A DNA stretch of 64,000 bases from Micrococcus porci (GCF_020097155.1 NZ_CP083691.1:186001-250000), one strand, 5' to 3'; shown: positions 1 through 12,430, counted from the first letter of the stretch. The notes: generated from the sequence alone by a model not told the origin. Program-made: numbers and translations.

Positions 1-50
1 CGCTGTGGGGTGGGGCCCACCGCGTGTCACCGCGGGGGCCGGTGTTCCGG

Positions 51-1748
51 TCAGTCGCGGACCGTGGGCTCCATCGGGATGCGGACGCCGCGCTCGGCGG
101 CGACCTCGACGGCGCGGGAGTAGCCGGCGTCGACGTGGCGGATGACGCCCATGCCCGGGTCGTTGGTGAGCAGGGCGGTCAGCTTGGCCGCCGCCAGCTC
201 GGTCCCGTCGGCGAGACCCACCTGACCGGCGTGGATGGAGCGGCCGATGCCGACGCCGCCGCCGTGGTGGATGGACACCCACGTGGCGCCGGAGGAGGTG
301 GCGGTCAGCGCGTTGAGCAGCGGCCAGTCGGCGATCGCGTCGGAGCCGTCCAGCATGGACTCGGTCTCGCGGTACGGGGAGGCCACGGAGCCCGAGTCGA
401 GGTGGTCGCGGCCGATCACAATCGGCGCCTTGACCTTGCCCTCGGCCACGAGCTGGTTGAAGAGCAGGCCGGCCTTGTGGCGCTCGCCGTAGCCCAGCCA
501 GCAGATGCGGGCCGGCAGGCCCTCGAACTCCACGAACTCGGCGGCGCCGTCCAGCCAGCGGTGCAGGTGCTCGTTCTCGGGGAACAGCTCCTTCAGGGCC
601 TCGTCGGTCACGCGGATGTCCTCCGGATCGCCGGAGAGCGCGGCCCAGCGGAACGGGCCGAGGCCCTCGCAGAACAGCGGGCGGATGTAGGCCGGGACGA
701 AGCCCGGGAACTCGAACGCCCGGGAGTAGCCGGCCTTGCGGGCCTCGTCGCGGATGGAGTTGCCGTAGTCGAACACCTCGGCGCCGATGTCCTGGAAGCC
801 GACCATGGCCTCGACCTGGCGGGCCATGGACTCCTGGGCCTTCTTGGTGAAGGTGTCCGGGTCGGCCTCGGCCTCGGCGTGCCAGTCCTTCTCCTCGATC
901 TCGATCGGCAAGTAGGACAGCGGGTCGTGCGCGGAGGTCTGGTCGGTGACGATGTCGATCTCGACCTCGCCGGCCTTCTGCCGCTTCAGCAGCTCCGGGA
1001 ACACCTCGGCGGCGTTGCCGACGAGCCCGACGGAGACGGCCTCGCCGTCGCGCTTGGCCTGCATCACGCGGGCGATCGCGGCGTCGATGTCCGTCTCCAC
1101 CTCGTGGAGGTAGCGCTTGCCCATGCGGCGGCGCAGCCGCTCCTCGGAGACGTCGACGATCAGGCAGACGCCGCCGTTGAGGGTCACGGCCAGGGGCTGG
1201 GCGCCGCCCATGCCGCCGCAGCCGCCGGTGAGGGTCAGGGTGCCCTTCAGGGTGCCGTCGTACTTCTTGCGGCCGATCGCGGCGAAGGTCTCGTAGGTGC
1301 CCTGGAGGATGCCCTGGGTGGCGATGTAGATCCAGGAGCCGGCCGTCATCTGGCCGTACATCATCAGGCCCTCGGCCTCGAGCTCGCGGAAGGTCTTCCA
1401 GTCGGCCCAGTCGCCCACGAGGTTCGAGTTGGCGATCAGCACGCGGGGAGCCCACACGTTCGTGCGGAACACGCCGACCGGCTTGCCGGACTGCACCAGG
1501 AGGGTCTCGTCCTCCTCGAGGTCCTTGAGGGTCTCGACGATCGCGTCGAAGGCCTCCCAGGAGCGGGCGGCGCGGCCGGTGCCGCCGTAGACCACCAGGT
1601 CCTCGGGGCGCTCGGCGACCTCGGGGTCGAGGTTGTTCATGAGCATGCGCAGCGGCGCCTCGGTCTGCCAGGACTTGGCGTTGAGCTCGGTGCCGCGGGG
1701 GGCGCGGATCGTGCGGGACGGGTCGTGCTGGGTGAAGCCGGCGGCCAT
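51..1748 (-). CDS. hutU: urocanate hydratase (urocanase)
   Basis: Second step of histidine degradation: it hydrates urocanate to imidazolone propionate in the cytoplasm, using tightly bound NAD+ as an electrophile. The 565-aa protein is close to the usual 555 aa or so and keeps the glycine-rich [14 protein letters not shown] stretch typical of urocanase. The ATG at 1748 was chosen because it follows an AGAGGA Shine-Dalgarno and gives the family N-terminus; a longer frame to 1808 would run through the operator at 1802-1839. It diverges from an IclR regulator. Other hut genes would lie downstream, beyond base 1, and are not visible. Confidence 0.96.
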   Translation of the reverse strand: MAAGFTQHDPSRTIRAPRGTELNAKSWQTEAPLRMLMNNLDPEVAERPEDLVVYGGTGRAARSWEAFDAIVETLKDLEEDETLLVQSGKPVGVFRTNVWAPRVLIANSNLVGDWADWKTFRELEAEGLMMYGQMTAGSWIYIATQGILQGTYETFAAIGRKKYDGTLKGTLTLTGGCGGMGGAQPLAVTLNGGVCLIVDVSEERLRRRMGKRYLHEVETDIDAAIARVMQAKRDGEAVSVGLVGNAAEVFPELLKRQKAGEVEIDIVTDQTSAHDPLSYLPIEIEEKDWHAEAEADPDTFTKKAQESMARQVEAMVGFQDIGAEVFDYGNSIRDEARKAGYSRAFEFPGFVPAYIRPLFCEGLGPFRWAALSGDPEDIRVTDEALKELFPENEHLHRWLDGAAEFVEFEGLPARICWLGYGERHKAGLLFNQLVAEGKVKAPIVIGRDHLDSGSVASPYRETESMLDGSDAIADWPLLNALTATSSGATWVSIHHGGGVGIGRSIHAGQVGLADGTELAAAKLTALLTNDPGMGVIRHVDAGYSRAVEVAAERGVRIPMEPTVRD

Positions 1749-1801
1749 GGCCTGGTCCTCTCGACGGGGGGTGCTTGCGCCGCCGGACGGGGGTCCACGG
1801 C

Positions 1802-1839
1802 GTTTCATTCAGCGGCAGGTGCTTGCCGCTCATTGAAAC
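1802..1839. promoter_or_regulatory. palindromic IclR-type operator between hutU and its regulator
   Basis: A 38-bp interrupted palindrome: outer arms GTTTCA / TGAAAC, inner arms AGCGGCA / TGCCGCT, 15 of 19 base pairs matched. It lies 54 nt upstream of hutU and 59 nt upstream of the IclR-family gene. Paired GTTTCA-like half sites are common for IclR operators. Inferred role: autoregulation of the regulator and control of the hut operon. Confidence 0.7.
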
Positions 1840-1897
1840 AGTGACAGGGGTCACGTGCAACTCCGCCGCGGCGCGTCACCCCCGCTACGCTCGGCCC

Positions 1898-2578
1898 ATG
1901 CCCACCACGCCCCCCGCCTCCACCCGCACCGTGGACCGCGCCCTGGCCCTGCTCGCCGCCGTCGTCGCCCAGCCGCGCCTGAGCCTGGCGGAGGCGGCCC
2001 GCGCCACCGACCTGCCCGCCTCGACCGCCCTGCGCCTGCTGCGCAGCCTCGAGACCGCCGGGTTCGTGGACCGCCAGGAGGAGGGCGAGTACCGCCCCGG
2101 GGCCCGCCTCATCCAGCTGGGTGCCCGGGCCTTCTCCCGCGAGCCCCTCGTCCGCCTCGCCCGCGCCCCCATGGACGGCGTGGCGGAGGCCACCGGAGAG
2201 TCCGTGTACCTGTCCCTGCGCAACGGCGCGCAGGAGGCCGTGTACATCGCGATCGTGGAGGGCACCCACTCCGTGCGCCACGCCAGCTGGGTGGGCCGCA
2301 CCGTACCGCTGGAGGGCACCGCGGTGGGCGAGGTGTACCGCGGGGAGGTGCCCCCCGGCGGGTACGCCCACGGCGGGCACTCCGTGGAGCAGGACGTCAC
2401 GGCGCTGTCCTCGCCCGTCGTCGTGGGAGGACGGGTCGTCGCGGCCCTCAGCGCGCTCGTGCCGGACTACCGCTGCACCGCGGAGCACGCCGACCGCTGC
2501 GGCCGGGCGCTCGCGGGCGCCACCACGCGGCTCGCCAGCGCCCTCGGCGAGGAGGCCCCGCCGGAGGACGCAGACTGA
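1898..2578 (+). CDS. IclR-family transcriptional regulator, probable hut regulator
   Basis: 226-aa DNA-binding protein. Residues of about 8-65 form the winged helix-turn-helix (TVDRALALLAAV, then LSLAEAARATDLPASTALRLL); the rest is the ligand-binding domain, somewhat shorter than in typical 250-aa IclR proteins. The ATG at 1898 follows TACGCT (1886-1891) by 6 nt with no Shine-Dalgarno, so the mRNA is probably leaderless. Divergence from hutU across a palindrome suggests it senses a histidine-pathway intermediate; the ligand itself cannot be read from the sequence. Confidence 0.88.
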   Translation: MPTTPPASTRTVDRALALLAAVVAQPRLSLAEAARATDLPASTALRLLRSLETAGFVDRQEEGEYRPGARLIQLGARAFSREPLVRLARAPMDGVAEATGESVYLSLRNGAQEAVYIAIVEGTHSVRHASWVGRTVPLEGTAVGEVYRGEVPPGGYAHGGHSVEQDVTALSSPVVVGGRVVAALSALVPDYRCTAEHADRCGRALAGATTRLASALGEEAPPEDAD

Positions 2579-2616
2579 CCCCGCGGGGTCGGGCGGAGGC
2601 CTCACCTCCGGACCGG

Positions 2617-2757
2617 GATTGCCAGGGGACTGCCAGGCTCCTCCCCCGGTTCCCCCAAGGAGGGTTCGTACGCTGAAGGCACCTCATCGAAGGTGCGAGC
2701 GATGCAGGTGCGAGTGATGACAGGCGAAGGGCCCCGGACGGCGAATCCGGGGCCCTT
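2617..2757 (+). repeat. 141-bp repeat, copy 1 (possible small RNA or 3'-UTR element)
   Basis: Almost identical (3 differences seen) to 9666-9806 on the other strand. It contains CTCCT...AGGAG around two C5 runs, a GGTGCGAGCGATGCAGGTGCG stretch of near-repeats (shown here as 2692-2712), and ends in a perfect 12-bp terminator hairpin. It starts 39 bp after the IclR stop and reads in the same direction. No open frame of note. It could be an independent sRNA or a conserved 3' end; I do not recognise a named family. Confidence 0.7.
2727..2757 (+). terminator. 12-bp-arm hairpin at the end of repeat copy 1
   Basis: AAGGGCCCCGGA, a 7-nt loop, then TCCGGGGCCCTT: a perfect stem. There is no long T-run, which is common for terminators in very GC-rich actinobacteria. 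Confidence 0.7.
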
Positions 2758-2808
2758 CCCACGTCTCGGGGACGGTTCGGCGCTCCGAGGCCATGCCAGG
2801 CCCCTACG

Positions 2809-2851
2809 ACGACGCCGGGCCACCCCCTCCTCGGGGACGGCCCGGCGTCGT
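2809..2851. terminator. bidirectional hairpin terminator
   Basis: ACGACGCCGGGCC pairs with GGCCCGGCGTCGT across a 17-nt loop. It lies just past the stop of the minus-strand membrane gene and between convergent transcripts. Confidence 0.7.
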
Positions 2852-2866
2852 GCCGCGCGGGACGGC

Positions 2867-3394
2867 TCAGGACTTGGCGGAGGTGATCCCGGCCCAGACG
2901 CCGCCGATCAGGCCCGCGAGCGGGAGCATCCAGAACAGGTGGCCGCCCACGGACAGGGCGGCGGTGTTGGAGAACACGAAGATGACGCCGACGGCGGCGA
3001 GGAAGCCGCCGATGAGGCCGCCGATGGCGTAGCGCGCGGCGGAGCGGGCGGCGCCACCCATGAGCAGCACGATGCCGTAGCCGGCGGCGCCGGCGATGGC
3101 GCCGCCCACGAGCGCGAACATGAACGCCTCGAGCACGGCGACCCAGCCCACGCCGTCCTCACCCAGGACGCGGGGGCCGTCGGAGAGCAGGCCGGTGGCG
3201 GCGCGCCACAGCTCGAACGCCACGATCAGCACGGTGGCGACCACCAGGATGCGGTTGACGAAGCCCCAGCCGTCCACGGGACGGGCCGGTTCGACGGCCT
3301 CGGGGGCGACGACGGCGCGGCGCGCCGGGGCCTGCGGGGCGGCGGTGCCGCCGACGGTCTGGACGGCGTGCGCGCCATGGGCCTGGGTGTTCAT
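2867..3394 (-). CDS. hypothetical membrane protein, about four TM segments
   Basis: 175 aa. An Ala/Pro-rich cytoplasmic N-terminus of about 45 residues is followed by hydrophobic segments near residues 46-65, 85-112, 120-143 and 150-170, rich in Gly and Ala. No enzymatic motif and no family recognised. A GAGGGAG Shine-Dalgarno precedes the ATG at 3394. It stands alone between convergent IclR and the minus-strand amidohydrolase. Confidence 0.75.
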   Translation of the reverse strand: MNTQAHGAHAVQTVGGTAAPQAPARRAVVAPEAVEPARPVDGWGFVNRILVVATVLIVAFELWRAATGLLSDGPRVLGEDGVGWVAVLEAFMFALVGGAIAGAAGYGIVLLMGGAARSAARYAIGGLIGGFLAAVGVIFVFSNTAALSVGGHLFWMLPLAGLIGGVWAGITSAKS

Positions 3395-3572
3395 CGGGTG
3401 CTCCCTCGGTTCCGCCCCCGACGGGGCGTGGTGCGATGCGGGACGCGGGGGTCCCGGCGTGATGGATCTGCCCCGATTCTAGGCACCCCGCCACAGGGGC
3501 GGCCAACGGTGACCGGCCAGGGGGCCGTGCGCGGCACCGTCGGCCGCGGACCCGGCCCCTCGGCGCGTCGGC

Positions 3573-4394
3573 TCAGCCCCCAGGCTCGACGTCGACCGGC
3601 GGGGTCAGCACGTCGGTCCGGCGGTTCGCCAGCACGGGCACGGTGCGGCGCACCTCCTCGACCCGCTCGGCGGTGACGTCCGCGCACAGCAGGGTCTCGG
3701 GGGCGGCGTCGTCGTCGGCCTCGGCGAGGGTGAGCGCGAGGGGGTCGATGATCGCGGAGTGCCCCACGGTGGCGGCGGAGGCGGTGTCCGCGGCGGCCAC
3801 CCACACGGTGTTCTCCACGGCGCGGGCGCGCAACAGGGTCCGCCAGTGGTCCACCTTGTGCTCGCCGGCGAACCACGCGGCGGGGATCGCCAGCACCTGG
3901 GCCCCGGCGAGGGCGAGGGCGCGGGAGACCTCGGGGAAGCGGAGGTCGTAGCAGGTCTGCAGCCCCACGGTCAGCCCGCCGACCTCCACGGTGACGAGGC
4001 CGCGGTCCCCGGGGGTGATGAGCTCGGACTCGCGGTGCTCGAACGCGTCGTAGAGGTGGAGCTTGCGGTACGCGCCGGCGACGGCGCCGTCCGCGTCCAC
4101 CGCCACGAGGGTGTTGTACGGGCGGTCCGTGGCGGAGGGCTCGTACCCGCCCGCGACGATCGCCAGCCCGTGCTGCCGCGCCAGCCGGGCCAGGCCCTCG
4201 GTGAACGGCTCCCAGGAGCCGGCGACGGCGTGCGCGAACTCGTCCTCGACCTCCCGGAACGTGAGCATCGCCTCCTCGGGGAGCACGAGGAGCCCGGCGC
4301 CCTCCGCGGCCGCGCGCGCGGCGAGCCGGCCCATGGCCTCGAGGTTGTCCTCCACGCGGCCCGTGGGCCCGAACTGTCCGACGGCGATCCTCAT
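3573..4394 (-). CDS. carbon-nitrogen (nitrilase) family hydrolase
   Basis: 273-aa cytoplasmic amidase of the nitrilase superfamily, cleaving C-N bonds of amides or ureido compounds. The catalytic triad is visible: Glu at about 40 (LLVLPEEAM), Lys at about 111 (YRKLHLYD) and Cys at about 148 (QTCYDLRFPE). The length fits a stand-alone nitrilase domain. Substrate is unknown; omega-amidase, deaminated-glutathione amidase and N-carbamoyl hydrolase are all possible. The start follows TAGGCT (minus strand, 4402-4407) by 7 nt, so the transcript is probably leaderless. Confidence 0.85.
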   Translation of the reverse strand: MRIAVGQFGPTGRVEDNLEAMGRLAARAAAEGAGLLVLPEEAMLTFREVEDEFAHAVAGSWEPFTEGLARLARQHGLAIVAGGYEPSATDRPYNTLVAVDADGAVAGAYRKLHLYDAFEHRESELITPGDRGLVTVEVGGLTVGLQTCYDLRFPEVSRALALAGAQVLAIPAAWFAGEHKVDHWRTLLRARAVENTVWVAAADTASAATVGHSAIIDPLALTLAEADDDAAPETLLCADVTAERVEEVRRTVPVLANRRTDVLTPPVDVEPGG

Positions 4395-4590
4395 GCCCGC
4401 CAGCCTAGCGACGCCGTGCCCCCACCTCAGCGCGTCCGTCGAGGAACAGGGAGGACGTCACCCCTGGTCAGCACCGGTTCCACCCTCCACGCTGAAGACG
4501 GGCGCGACGTCGGCCCGCCCGCCGCCGTCGTCGTCCGACCGGATCCGCGCCCCTCGGCGCGGAGCAGCCGAGACCCAAGGAGTCACCGCC

Positions 4591-6810
<2,220 letters not shown>

Positions 6811-6824
6811 CCCCCACCCACCGC

Positions 6825-6874
6825 TTTCGTTCGGGAAACGGGGGCGTGTCGCAGCGCTGTCGTTGCCGAAACGG
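6825..6874 (+). repeat. TTTC-N6-GAAACG hairpin repeat pair
   Basis: TTTCGTTCGGGAAACGG at 6825-6841, a GGCGTGTCGC spacer, then a degenerate second copy ending GCCGAAACGG. An inverted relative of the whole block, including the following terminator hairpin, lies at 7535-7626. The same layout recurs at 14533, 32051 and 33585. Confidence 0.7.
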
Positions 6875-6912
6875 GCCCCGGCCCGGGAGTTCGCTCCCGA
6901 GCCGGGGCCCGT
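6871..6912 (+). terminator. katE terminator with TTCG loop
   Basis: ACGGGCCCCGGC and CCGGGAG pair with CTCCCG and GCCGGGGCCCGT around a TTCG tetraloop: a stem of nearly 19 bp. Confidence 0.8.
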
Positions 6913-6986
6913 CGGCACCTTGACCCGGGGGGTACCGGGCCACAGACTCCTCTCAGCCCGTGCCCGCGGGCGGAGAGGAGGGCCGC

Positions 6987-7454
6987 ATGGACATCCCGAC
7001 GCGCCGGTCCGCCGTCGCCCTGGCCGCGGCCGGAGCCGCCCTGCTCGCCGGGTGCGCGGCTCCCACGCCGGAGATCACCGTGGTCGACGACGCCGGCACC
7101 CGCCTCTTCCTCGCGGCCTCACCCTGGGAGCAGCGTGAGGGCGAGTCGAGGGGTCTGCTCACCGGCACACTCGAGGTGAGTGAGGGCGGCTGTCTGGTGG
7201 TGGACGACGGCGCGGTCGGCGTACCCGACCACACCTCCCTCCCCCTCGCCTTCCCGTCCGGCAGCACCCTGGTGCGCGAGAGCGACCGCGTCACGGGTGT
7301 CCGTGCTCCGGACGGCGCGACCGTCCTGCTGGGCGACTCCCGCGGCTGGACGGGCGGGCGGGTCCTCGTCGACGACCTCGAGCGGGACGCGCGGGACGCC
7401 CTCACGCAGTGCACCACGGAGCAGGCCGTGTTCGTGCCGCTTGCGGAGGGCTGA
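6987..7454 (+). CDS. small secreted lipoprotein of unknown function
   Basis: 155 aa starting at the ATG at 6987, which has GGAGAGGAGG in front; an upstream frame start at 6960 would lack a ribosome site. An Arg-containing N-terminus, a hydrophobic stretch and the lipobox LLAGC (Cys near residue 23) indicate export and lipid anchoring. The mature part is acidic with a later Cys pair and no recognised domain. It lies between katE and purA, flanked by inverted copies of the TTTC hairpin/terminator block. Confidence 0.72.
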   Translation: MDIPTRRSAVALAAAGAALLAGCAAPTPEITVVDDAGTRLFLAASPWEQREGESRGLLTGTLEVSEGGCLVVDDGAVGVPDHTSLPLAFPSGSTLVRESDRVTGVRAPDGATVLLGDSRGWTGGRVLVDDLERDARDALTQCTTEQAVFVPLAEG

Positions 7455-7534
7455 GGACGCTGGAGGCCGAGGCGCCCCCGTCCCGCCCTGCCGCCCGGAG
7501 AACGGGACGCCCAGGGCGCCGTCGGGACCAAACG

Positions 7535-7579
7535 AAACGGGCCCCGGTCCGGGAGATCACTCCCGGACCGGGGCCGTTT
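7535..7579 (-). terminator. purA terminator hairpin, serving convergent genes
   Basis: AAACGGGCCCCGGTCCGGGAG pairs, with one bulge, with the complementary arm around an ATCA loop. It matches the katE terminator in inverted orientation. Confidence 0.75.
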
Positions 7580-7626
7580 CCCGAACGAAAGCGCGGCGAC
7601 ACGCCGCCGTTTCCCGAACGAAAGCG
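7577..7626 (-). repeat. two inverted TTTC-N6-GAAACG hairpin copies
   Basis: CCGTTTCCCGAACGAAAGCG appears at 7574-7593 and 7607-7626, separated by a GCGACACGCC spacer. Read on the minus strand it mirrors 6825-6874. It ends only 7 bp from the purA stop codon. Confidence 0.75.
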
Positions 7627-7632
7627 TCCGGT

Positions 7633-8922
<1,290 letters not shown>

Positions 8923-9075
8923 GCTGCATCTCTCCTCTTGGGGCCGCGGCGCTCGACCGCGCGGTCCCGCACATGGAAAACGCCCCCTTGCGTGCGCACG
9001 GAGGCCGTACCCCCGAATCCTACCAGCGTGACCTGGGACACCCTCCTGGGTGAGGGCTGCGCCTAGGCTGGGGGC

Positions 9076-9636
9076 ATGGCCGTGCCGCACCCCGTGATGC
9101 CTCCGCCCGGAACACCCCTCCCCCACCAGCTGCGCCCCGCGGGCCCGTCCGTCGGGACGCCCCGCTGGCTGCCCGCGGTCCTCTGGATCGTCGCTTTCGC
9201 GCTCCTGCCGCTGTGCGTGATCGTGGGGCGCTTCGCCACGGAGAACGGCGGCTGGCTGCTGTTCACCTACATCATGTTCGGGTGGATGGTCCAGGGCGGC
9301 CTCGGCGTCCTGGCGGCGGCGTCGCTGTTCCTGCTGCCCCGCGTGAACCCGCCGGTGGAGCGCCGGGCCGGGGTGCGCACCGGCGTCGTGGTGCACCTCC
9401 TGCTGGGCGCGTCCTGGCTGACGGGCCTGCTCGGCATGCTGGCGTTCGGCGACTACGGGGACGCCCCCGGCTCCGAGACCGCGCCGGCCCCGCTGGTCGA
9501 CCTCTACGGGATGGACCGGGCGGTGGAGATCGGCGACGCCGTGGGGCCGCCCCTCGTGGGCATCAGCCTCCTGACCGGCCTGGCCGCGGTGGTGCTGGTC
9601 GTGGTCCGGAGGCTGGCCGCCGCCGTCCGCAGCTGA
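9076..9636 (+). CDS. hypothetical four-TM membrane protein
   Basis: 186 aa. A Pro-rich N-terminus of about 30 residues is followed by hydrophobic segments near 33-52, 61-87, 100-124 and 155-178. No recognised motif. TAGGCT (9064-9069) lies 6 nt before the ATG without a Shine-Dalgarno, so the message is probably leaderless. Diverges from purA and converges on tdk. Confidence 0.75.
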   Translation: MAVPHPVMPPPGTPLPHQLRPAGPSVGTPRWLPAVLWIVAFALLPLCVIVGRFATENGGWLLFTYIMFGWMVQGGLGVLAAASLFLLPRVNPPVERRAGVRTGVVVHLLLGASWLTGLLGMLAFGDYGDAPGSETAPAPLVDLYGMDRAVEIGDAVGPPLVGISLLTGLAAVVLVVVRRLAAAVRS

Positions 9637-9665
9637 GTCCTCCCCGGCCTGAACCGGACGCGGCG

Positions 9666-9806
9666 AAGGGCCCCGGGTTCGCCGTCCGGGGCCCTTCGCC
9701 TGTCATCACTCGCACCTGCATCGCTCGCACCTTCGATGAGGTGCCTTCAGCGTACGAACCCTCCTTGGGGGAACTGGGGGAAGAGCCTGGCAGTCCCCTG
9801 GCAATC
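9666..9806 (-). repeat. 141-bp repeat, copy 2 (possible small RNA or 3'-UTR element)
   Basis: Inverted near-identical copy of 2617-2757. It begins 14 bp past the tdk stop and reads with tdk, ending in the AAGGGCCCCGG hairpin (9666-9696). One difference from copy 1 changes the CTCCT stem arm to CTCTT, which can still pair with AGGAG through a G-U wobble, suggesting that the RNA structure is kept. Confidence 0.72.
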
Positions 9807-9820
9807 GCGACTCCGGGCTC

Positions 9821-10462
9821 TCATCCGAGCCGGCCACCGGACTCCTCCAGGTAGCACGCCGCGCACAGGGACTCGTAGGTGACCTCGACCCCGTCGATGG
9901 CCACCTGGTCCCCCTCGAACACGAAGCGCGAGCGCCCCGTGGCCGCGTCCACGACCTTGCGGGTGTTCAGCACGGCCTTGCGCCCGCACCGGCAGATGGT
10001 CTTGAGCTCCTCGAGCGAGTGCGCCAGCTCCAGCAGCCGCGCCGAGCCCGGGAACGAGTGCGTGCGGAAGTCCGTGCGCAGCCCATAGGCCATCACGGGG
10101 ACGTCCTCCAGGACGGCGATCCGCAGCAGGTCGTCCACCTGGCCGGCCTCCAGGAACTGCGCCTCGTCCACCAGCAGGCATGCCACCGGCGGCGCGTCCA
10201 CGTGGTCCACGAGGGCGTCGGGGTCGTCGCCGGCGGCATGCGCGCGGAACAGGGCCAGCACATCCGCCCCGGCGGGCACCAGGAAGTCCACGGCCCGGGT
10301 GACCCCCAGGCGCGAGACGACGGCGGCGTCGCCCTTGGTGTCCACGGCCGGCTTGGCCAGCAGGACCCGCTGCCCGCGCTCCTCGTAGTTGAAGGCGGCC
10401 TGCAGCAGGCCCGTGGACTTGCCGGAGTTCATGGCTCCGTAGCGGAAGTACAGCTTGGCCAT
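9821..10462 (-). CDS. tdk: thymidine kinase, type II
   Basis: 213-aa cytoplasmic kinase that phosphorylates thymidine to dTMP in nucleotide salvage. The P-loop GAMNSGKST is at about residues 9-17, the DEAQF motif is Walker-B-like, and CRCG and CAAC supply the structural zinc cysteines. The active-site lasso region before YESLCAAC is present. GGAG precedes the ATG. A DUF3151 gene lies 30 bp upstream on the same strand and may share its transcript; the 141-bp repeat follows the stop. Confidence 0.95.
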   Translation of the reverse strand: MAKLYFRYGAMNSGKSTGLLQAAFNYEERGQRVLLAKPAVDTKGDAAVVSRLGVTRAVDFLVPAGADVLALFRAHAAGDDPDALVDHVDAPPVACLLVDEAQFLEAGQVDDLLRIAVLEDVPVMAYGLRTDFRTHSFPGSARLLELAHSLEELKTICRCGRKAVLNTRKVVDAATGRSRFVFEGDQVAIDGVEVTYESLCAACYLEESGGRLG

Positions 10463-10492
10463 CGGGGTTCTCCGGGGGACGACGCGCGGCGC

Positions 10493-10924
10493 TCAGGCCT
10501 GCGCGGCCTCGATCTGCTGGGCGGCGGTGGGGTCGGAGTCCTTGAGGAAGGTGCGGATGCGGTCCACCTCGGCGGACTCCCCGATCCCGGCGGCCGCGCG
10601 GCCCAGCGCGTACAGGGCGCGCAGGAAGCCGCGGTTGGGCTCGTGGGACCACGGCACGGGGCCGGCCCCGCGCCAGCCGGCGCGGCGCAGGGCGTCCAGG
10701 CCGCGGTGGTAGCCCACCCGGGAGTAGGCGTAGGAGTCCACGGCGCGGCCCTCGGACCAGGCGTCCTCGGCCATGAGCGCCCACACCAGGGAGGACTCGG
10801 GCGCCAGGGGGACGAGGTCCTCGGGGAGGTCGCCGGCGTCGAGGCGGGCGAGGACCTCCGGCTCCTCGGGGAGGAGCGTTGCCGGGGGCTCCATGAGGTT
10901 CTTGCCGATCAGGGACTCGGACAT
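10493..10924 (-). CDS. DUF3151 family protein
   Basis: 143-aa actinobacterial conserved protein of unknown function. The start MSESLIGKNLMEPPATLLP, the middle DSYAYSRVGYHRGLDALRR and WSHEPNRGFLRALYALGR are characteristic of the family. Predicted soluble and mostly helical. AGAGGC lies upstream of the ATG at 10924. Only 30 bp separate it from tdk, so cotranscription is likely. Confidence 0.82.
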   Translation of the reverse strand: MSESLIGKNLMEPPATLLPEEPEVLARLDAGDLPEDLVPLAPESSLVWALMAEDAWSEGRAVDSYAYSRVGYHRGLDALRRAGWRGAGPVPWSHEPNRGFLRALYALGRAAAGIGESAEVDRIRTFLKDSDPTAAQQIEAAQA

Positions 10925-11118
10925 GGCTGCGCCTCTTCCTGCCCGCGAGGGGGCGGATCGGGGGGCCGGGACGGGCCCGGCGGGGTCGCGGCGAGTCTAT
11001 CGAGGGCCCGGGATCGGTGCCGCGTCGTCCAGGCTCGTCCGGTACCGTGGCCCTCGCGTGTGTCCGGCGGCGGAAGGCCGTCCGCCCGGGCCCGCACGCC
11101 AGCCGAAGGAGCCCCCGC

Positions 11119-12348
11119 ATGACCCACCCGACGTCCGCGCCGCACCGCGCCGCCGCCGCGCTCGGCGCCGCCGCCCTCGCCCTGACCCTCGCCGGCTGCT
11201 CCGACTCCGGCCAGCCGAGCCCCGCGAGCTCCACCTCCACCGCCACCGCCGCCGCGGGCTCCTCGGCCTCCGCCACCGGCGACCCGCAGAGCCCGGCCTC
11301 CGCCGCGGCCTCCGAGATCCGCGCCGCGCGCGCCTCGGAGAAGGCCGACGGCTCCGAGCGCCCGCAGCCCCGCGAGGCCCTCGAGACCCAGGGCCCCGGC
11401 ATCACCTCGGGCGCGGCCTCCGCGGGCTGGAAGTCCGTGGCCGCCCGCTACAACGACACGGTCTCCGTGATGGACTGCACCCAGGACGTGCTGGACCAGA
11501 CCACGCTCGACGCCGTGGCCACCCACATCCCGGTGGCCAACGACATCGGCATCGTGCAGCTCTTCGCCTCCCGGGACCAGACGCACGAGTTCCTCACCTG
11601 CCAGTACCAGGGCTCCTCGAGCCGCTCCGAGGGCGCCCCGCTGGTGATGGTCCACTACCAGCACAACCTCGACGGCAGGCGCCTGGAGTGGTGCCGGCCC
11701 GAGGCGCCCGTCATGGCGGACGAGTACTCGTACGACGAGTCGACCCGGAAGGGCCTGCTCGCCCTGCTGCGCCCCGGCATGGTCGGCGGCGCGGACGGCG
11801 CCCCCCTGCTCCCCCAGCGCACCGCGTGGGCCTGCAACGAGGACGGCACCCAGCTGGTCTCCGTCACCTTCGGCGCGATGAAGGGCTACGGCTCCGTGAA
11901 CGAGGGCCTCACGCAGGTGACGAACTCGCCGATCGCCAACAGCACCACGCTGGCCACGCAGGCCCGCGACCACCTGGCCGACACGGTGCTGAAGGACCCG
12001 TCCGACTTCCAGGCGGACATCGAGACCAGCTCCCCGTTCTTCCTGAACGCCCAGACGGACCAGGAGACCCTCGACAAGGCGAAGGGCCTGCCCACCGGGA
12101 TCATCCCGCAGGACCAGCTCTCCGACCAGTCCACGATCGACCGGCCCGAGGGCGCACCCGAGCCCGTGGCCCCCGGCCAGCCTCCGCGCCCGTTCGTGGG
12201 CGCCGCCCGCGACGCCGCCGAGTCCGCGGCCGCTGAGTCCGCGGCCTCGTCCTCCGGCTCGGACTCCGCGTCCCCCTCGGACGACGGCGACGGCAACCCC
12301 GTGGTCAGCGAGAGCGGCACCCCCTCGCCCTCCAACACGACGGACTGA
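11119..12348 (+). CDS. large secreted lipoprotein of unknown function
   Basis: 409 aa from the ATG at 11119, supported by AAGGAG 8 nt upstream. A twin-Ala hydrophobic signal ends in the lipobox TLAGC. A Ser/Thr/Ala linker follows (about 25-70), then a folded domain of about 270 residues with several Cys (MDCTQDV, LTCQYQG, EWCRPE, WACNED) that may form disulfides, and a low-complexity Ser/Asp tail. Related actinobacterial lipoproteins exist, but I know no function for them. Stands alone, ending at a strong terminator. Confidence 0.8.
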   Translation: MTHPTSAPHRAAAALGAAALALTLAGCSDSGQPSPASSTSTATAAAGSSASATGDPQSPASAAASEIRAARASEKADGSERPQPREALETQGPGITSGAASAGWKSVAARYNDTVSVMDCTQDVLDQTTLDAVATHIPVANDIGIVQLFASRDQTHEFLTCQYQGSSSRSEGAPLVMVHYQHNLDGRRLEWCRPEAPVMADEYSYDESTRKGLLALLRPGMVGGADGAPLLPQRTAWACNEDGTQLVSVTFGAMKGYGSVNEGLTQVTNSPIANSTTLATQARDHLADTVLKDPSDFQADIETSSPFFLNAQTDQETLDKAKGLPTGIIPQDQLSDQSTIDRPEGAPEPVAPGQPPRPFVGAARDAAESAAAESAASSSGSDSASPSDDGDGNPVVSESGTPSPSNTTD

Positions 12349-12370
12349 CCCGCCCGGGCCCGTCCCGGAC

Positions 12371-12418
12371 ACGACGACGGCCGGCCGCCTCCCGGAGGAG
12401 GCGACCGGCCGTCGTCGT
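12371..12418. terminator. bidirectional terminator between lipoprotein gene and fba
   Basis: ACGACGACGGCCGG pairs with CCGGCCGTCGTCGT; the inner CGCCTCC/GGAGGCG extends the stem. It lies 13 bp from the fba stop. Confidence 0.85.
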
Positions 12419-12430
12419 GCGTGGGGGGCG

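Noticed and set aside
24-1844. 606-codon open frame on the plus strand opposite hutU
   Set aside because: It is the antisense of a clear urocanase; high GC leaves long stop-free frames. The same holds for 4468-6918(-), 7180-9066(+), 27..30 kb plus-strand frames and others opposite strong genes.
2617-2757. 141-bp repeat as a 6C RNA
   Set aside because: Two C5 runs near a small stem recall 6C RNA, but the runs are short and lie in one loop, not in two hairpin loops with six or more C. Left unnamed.
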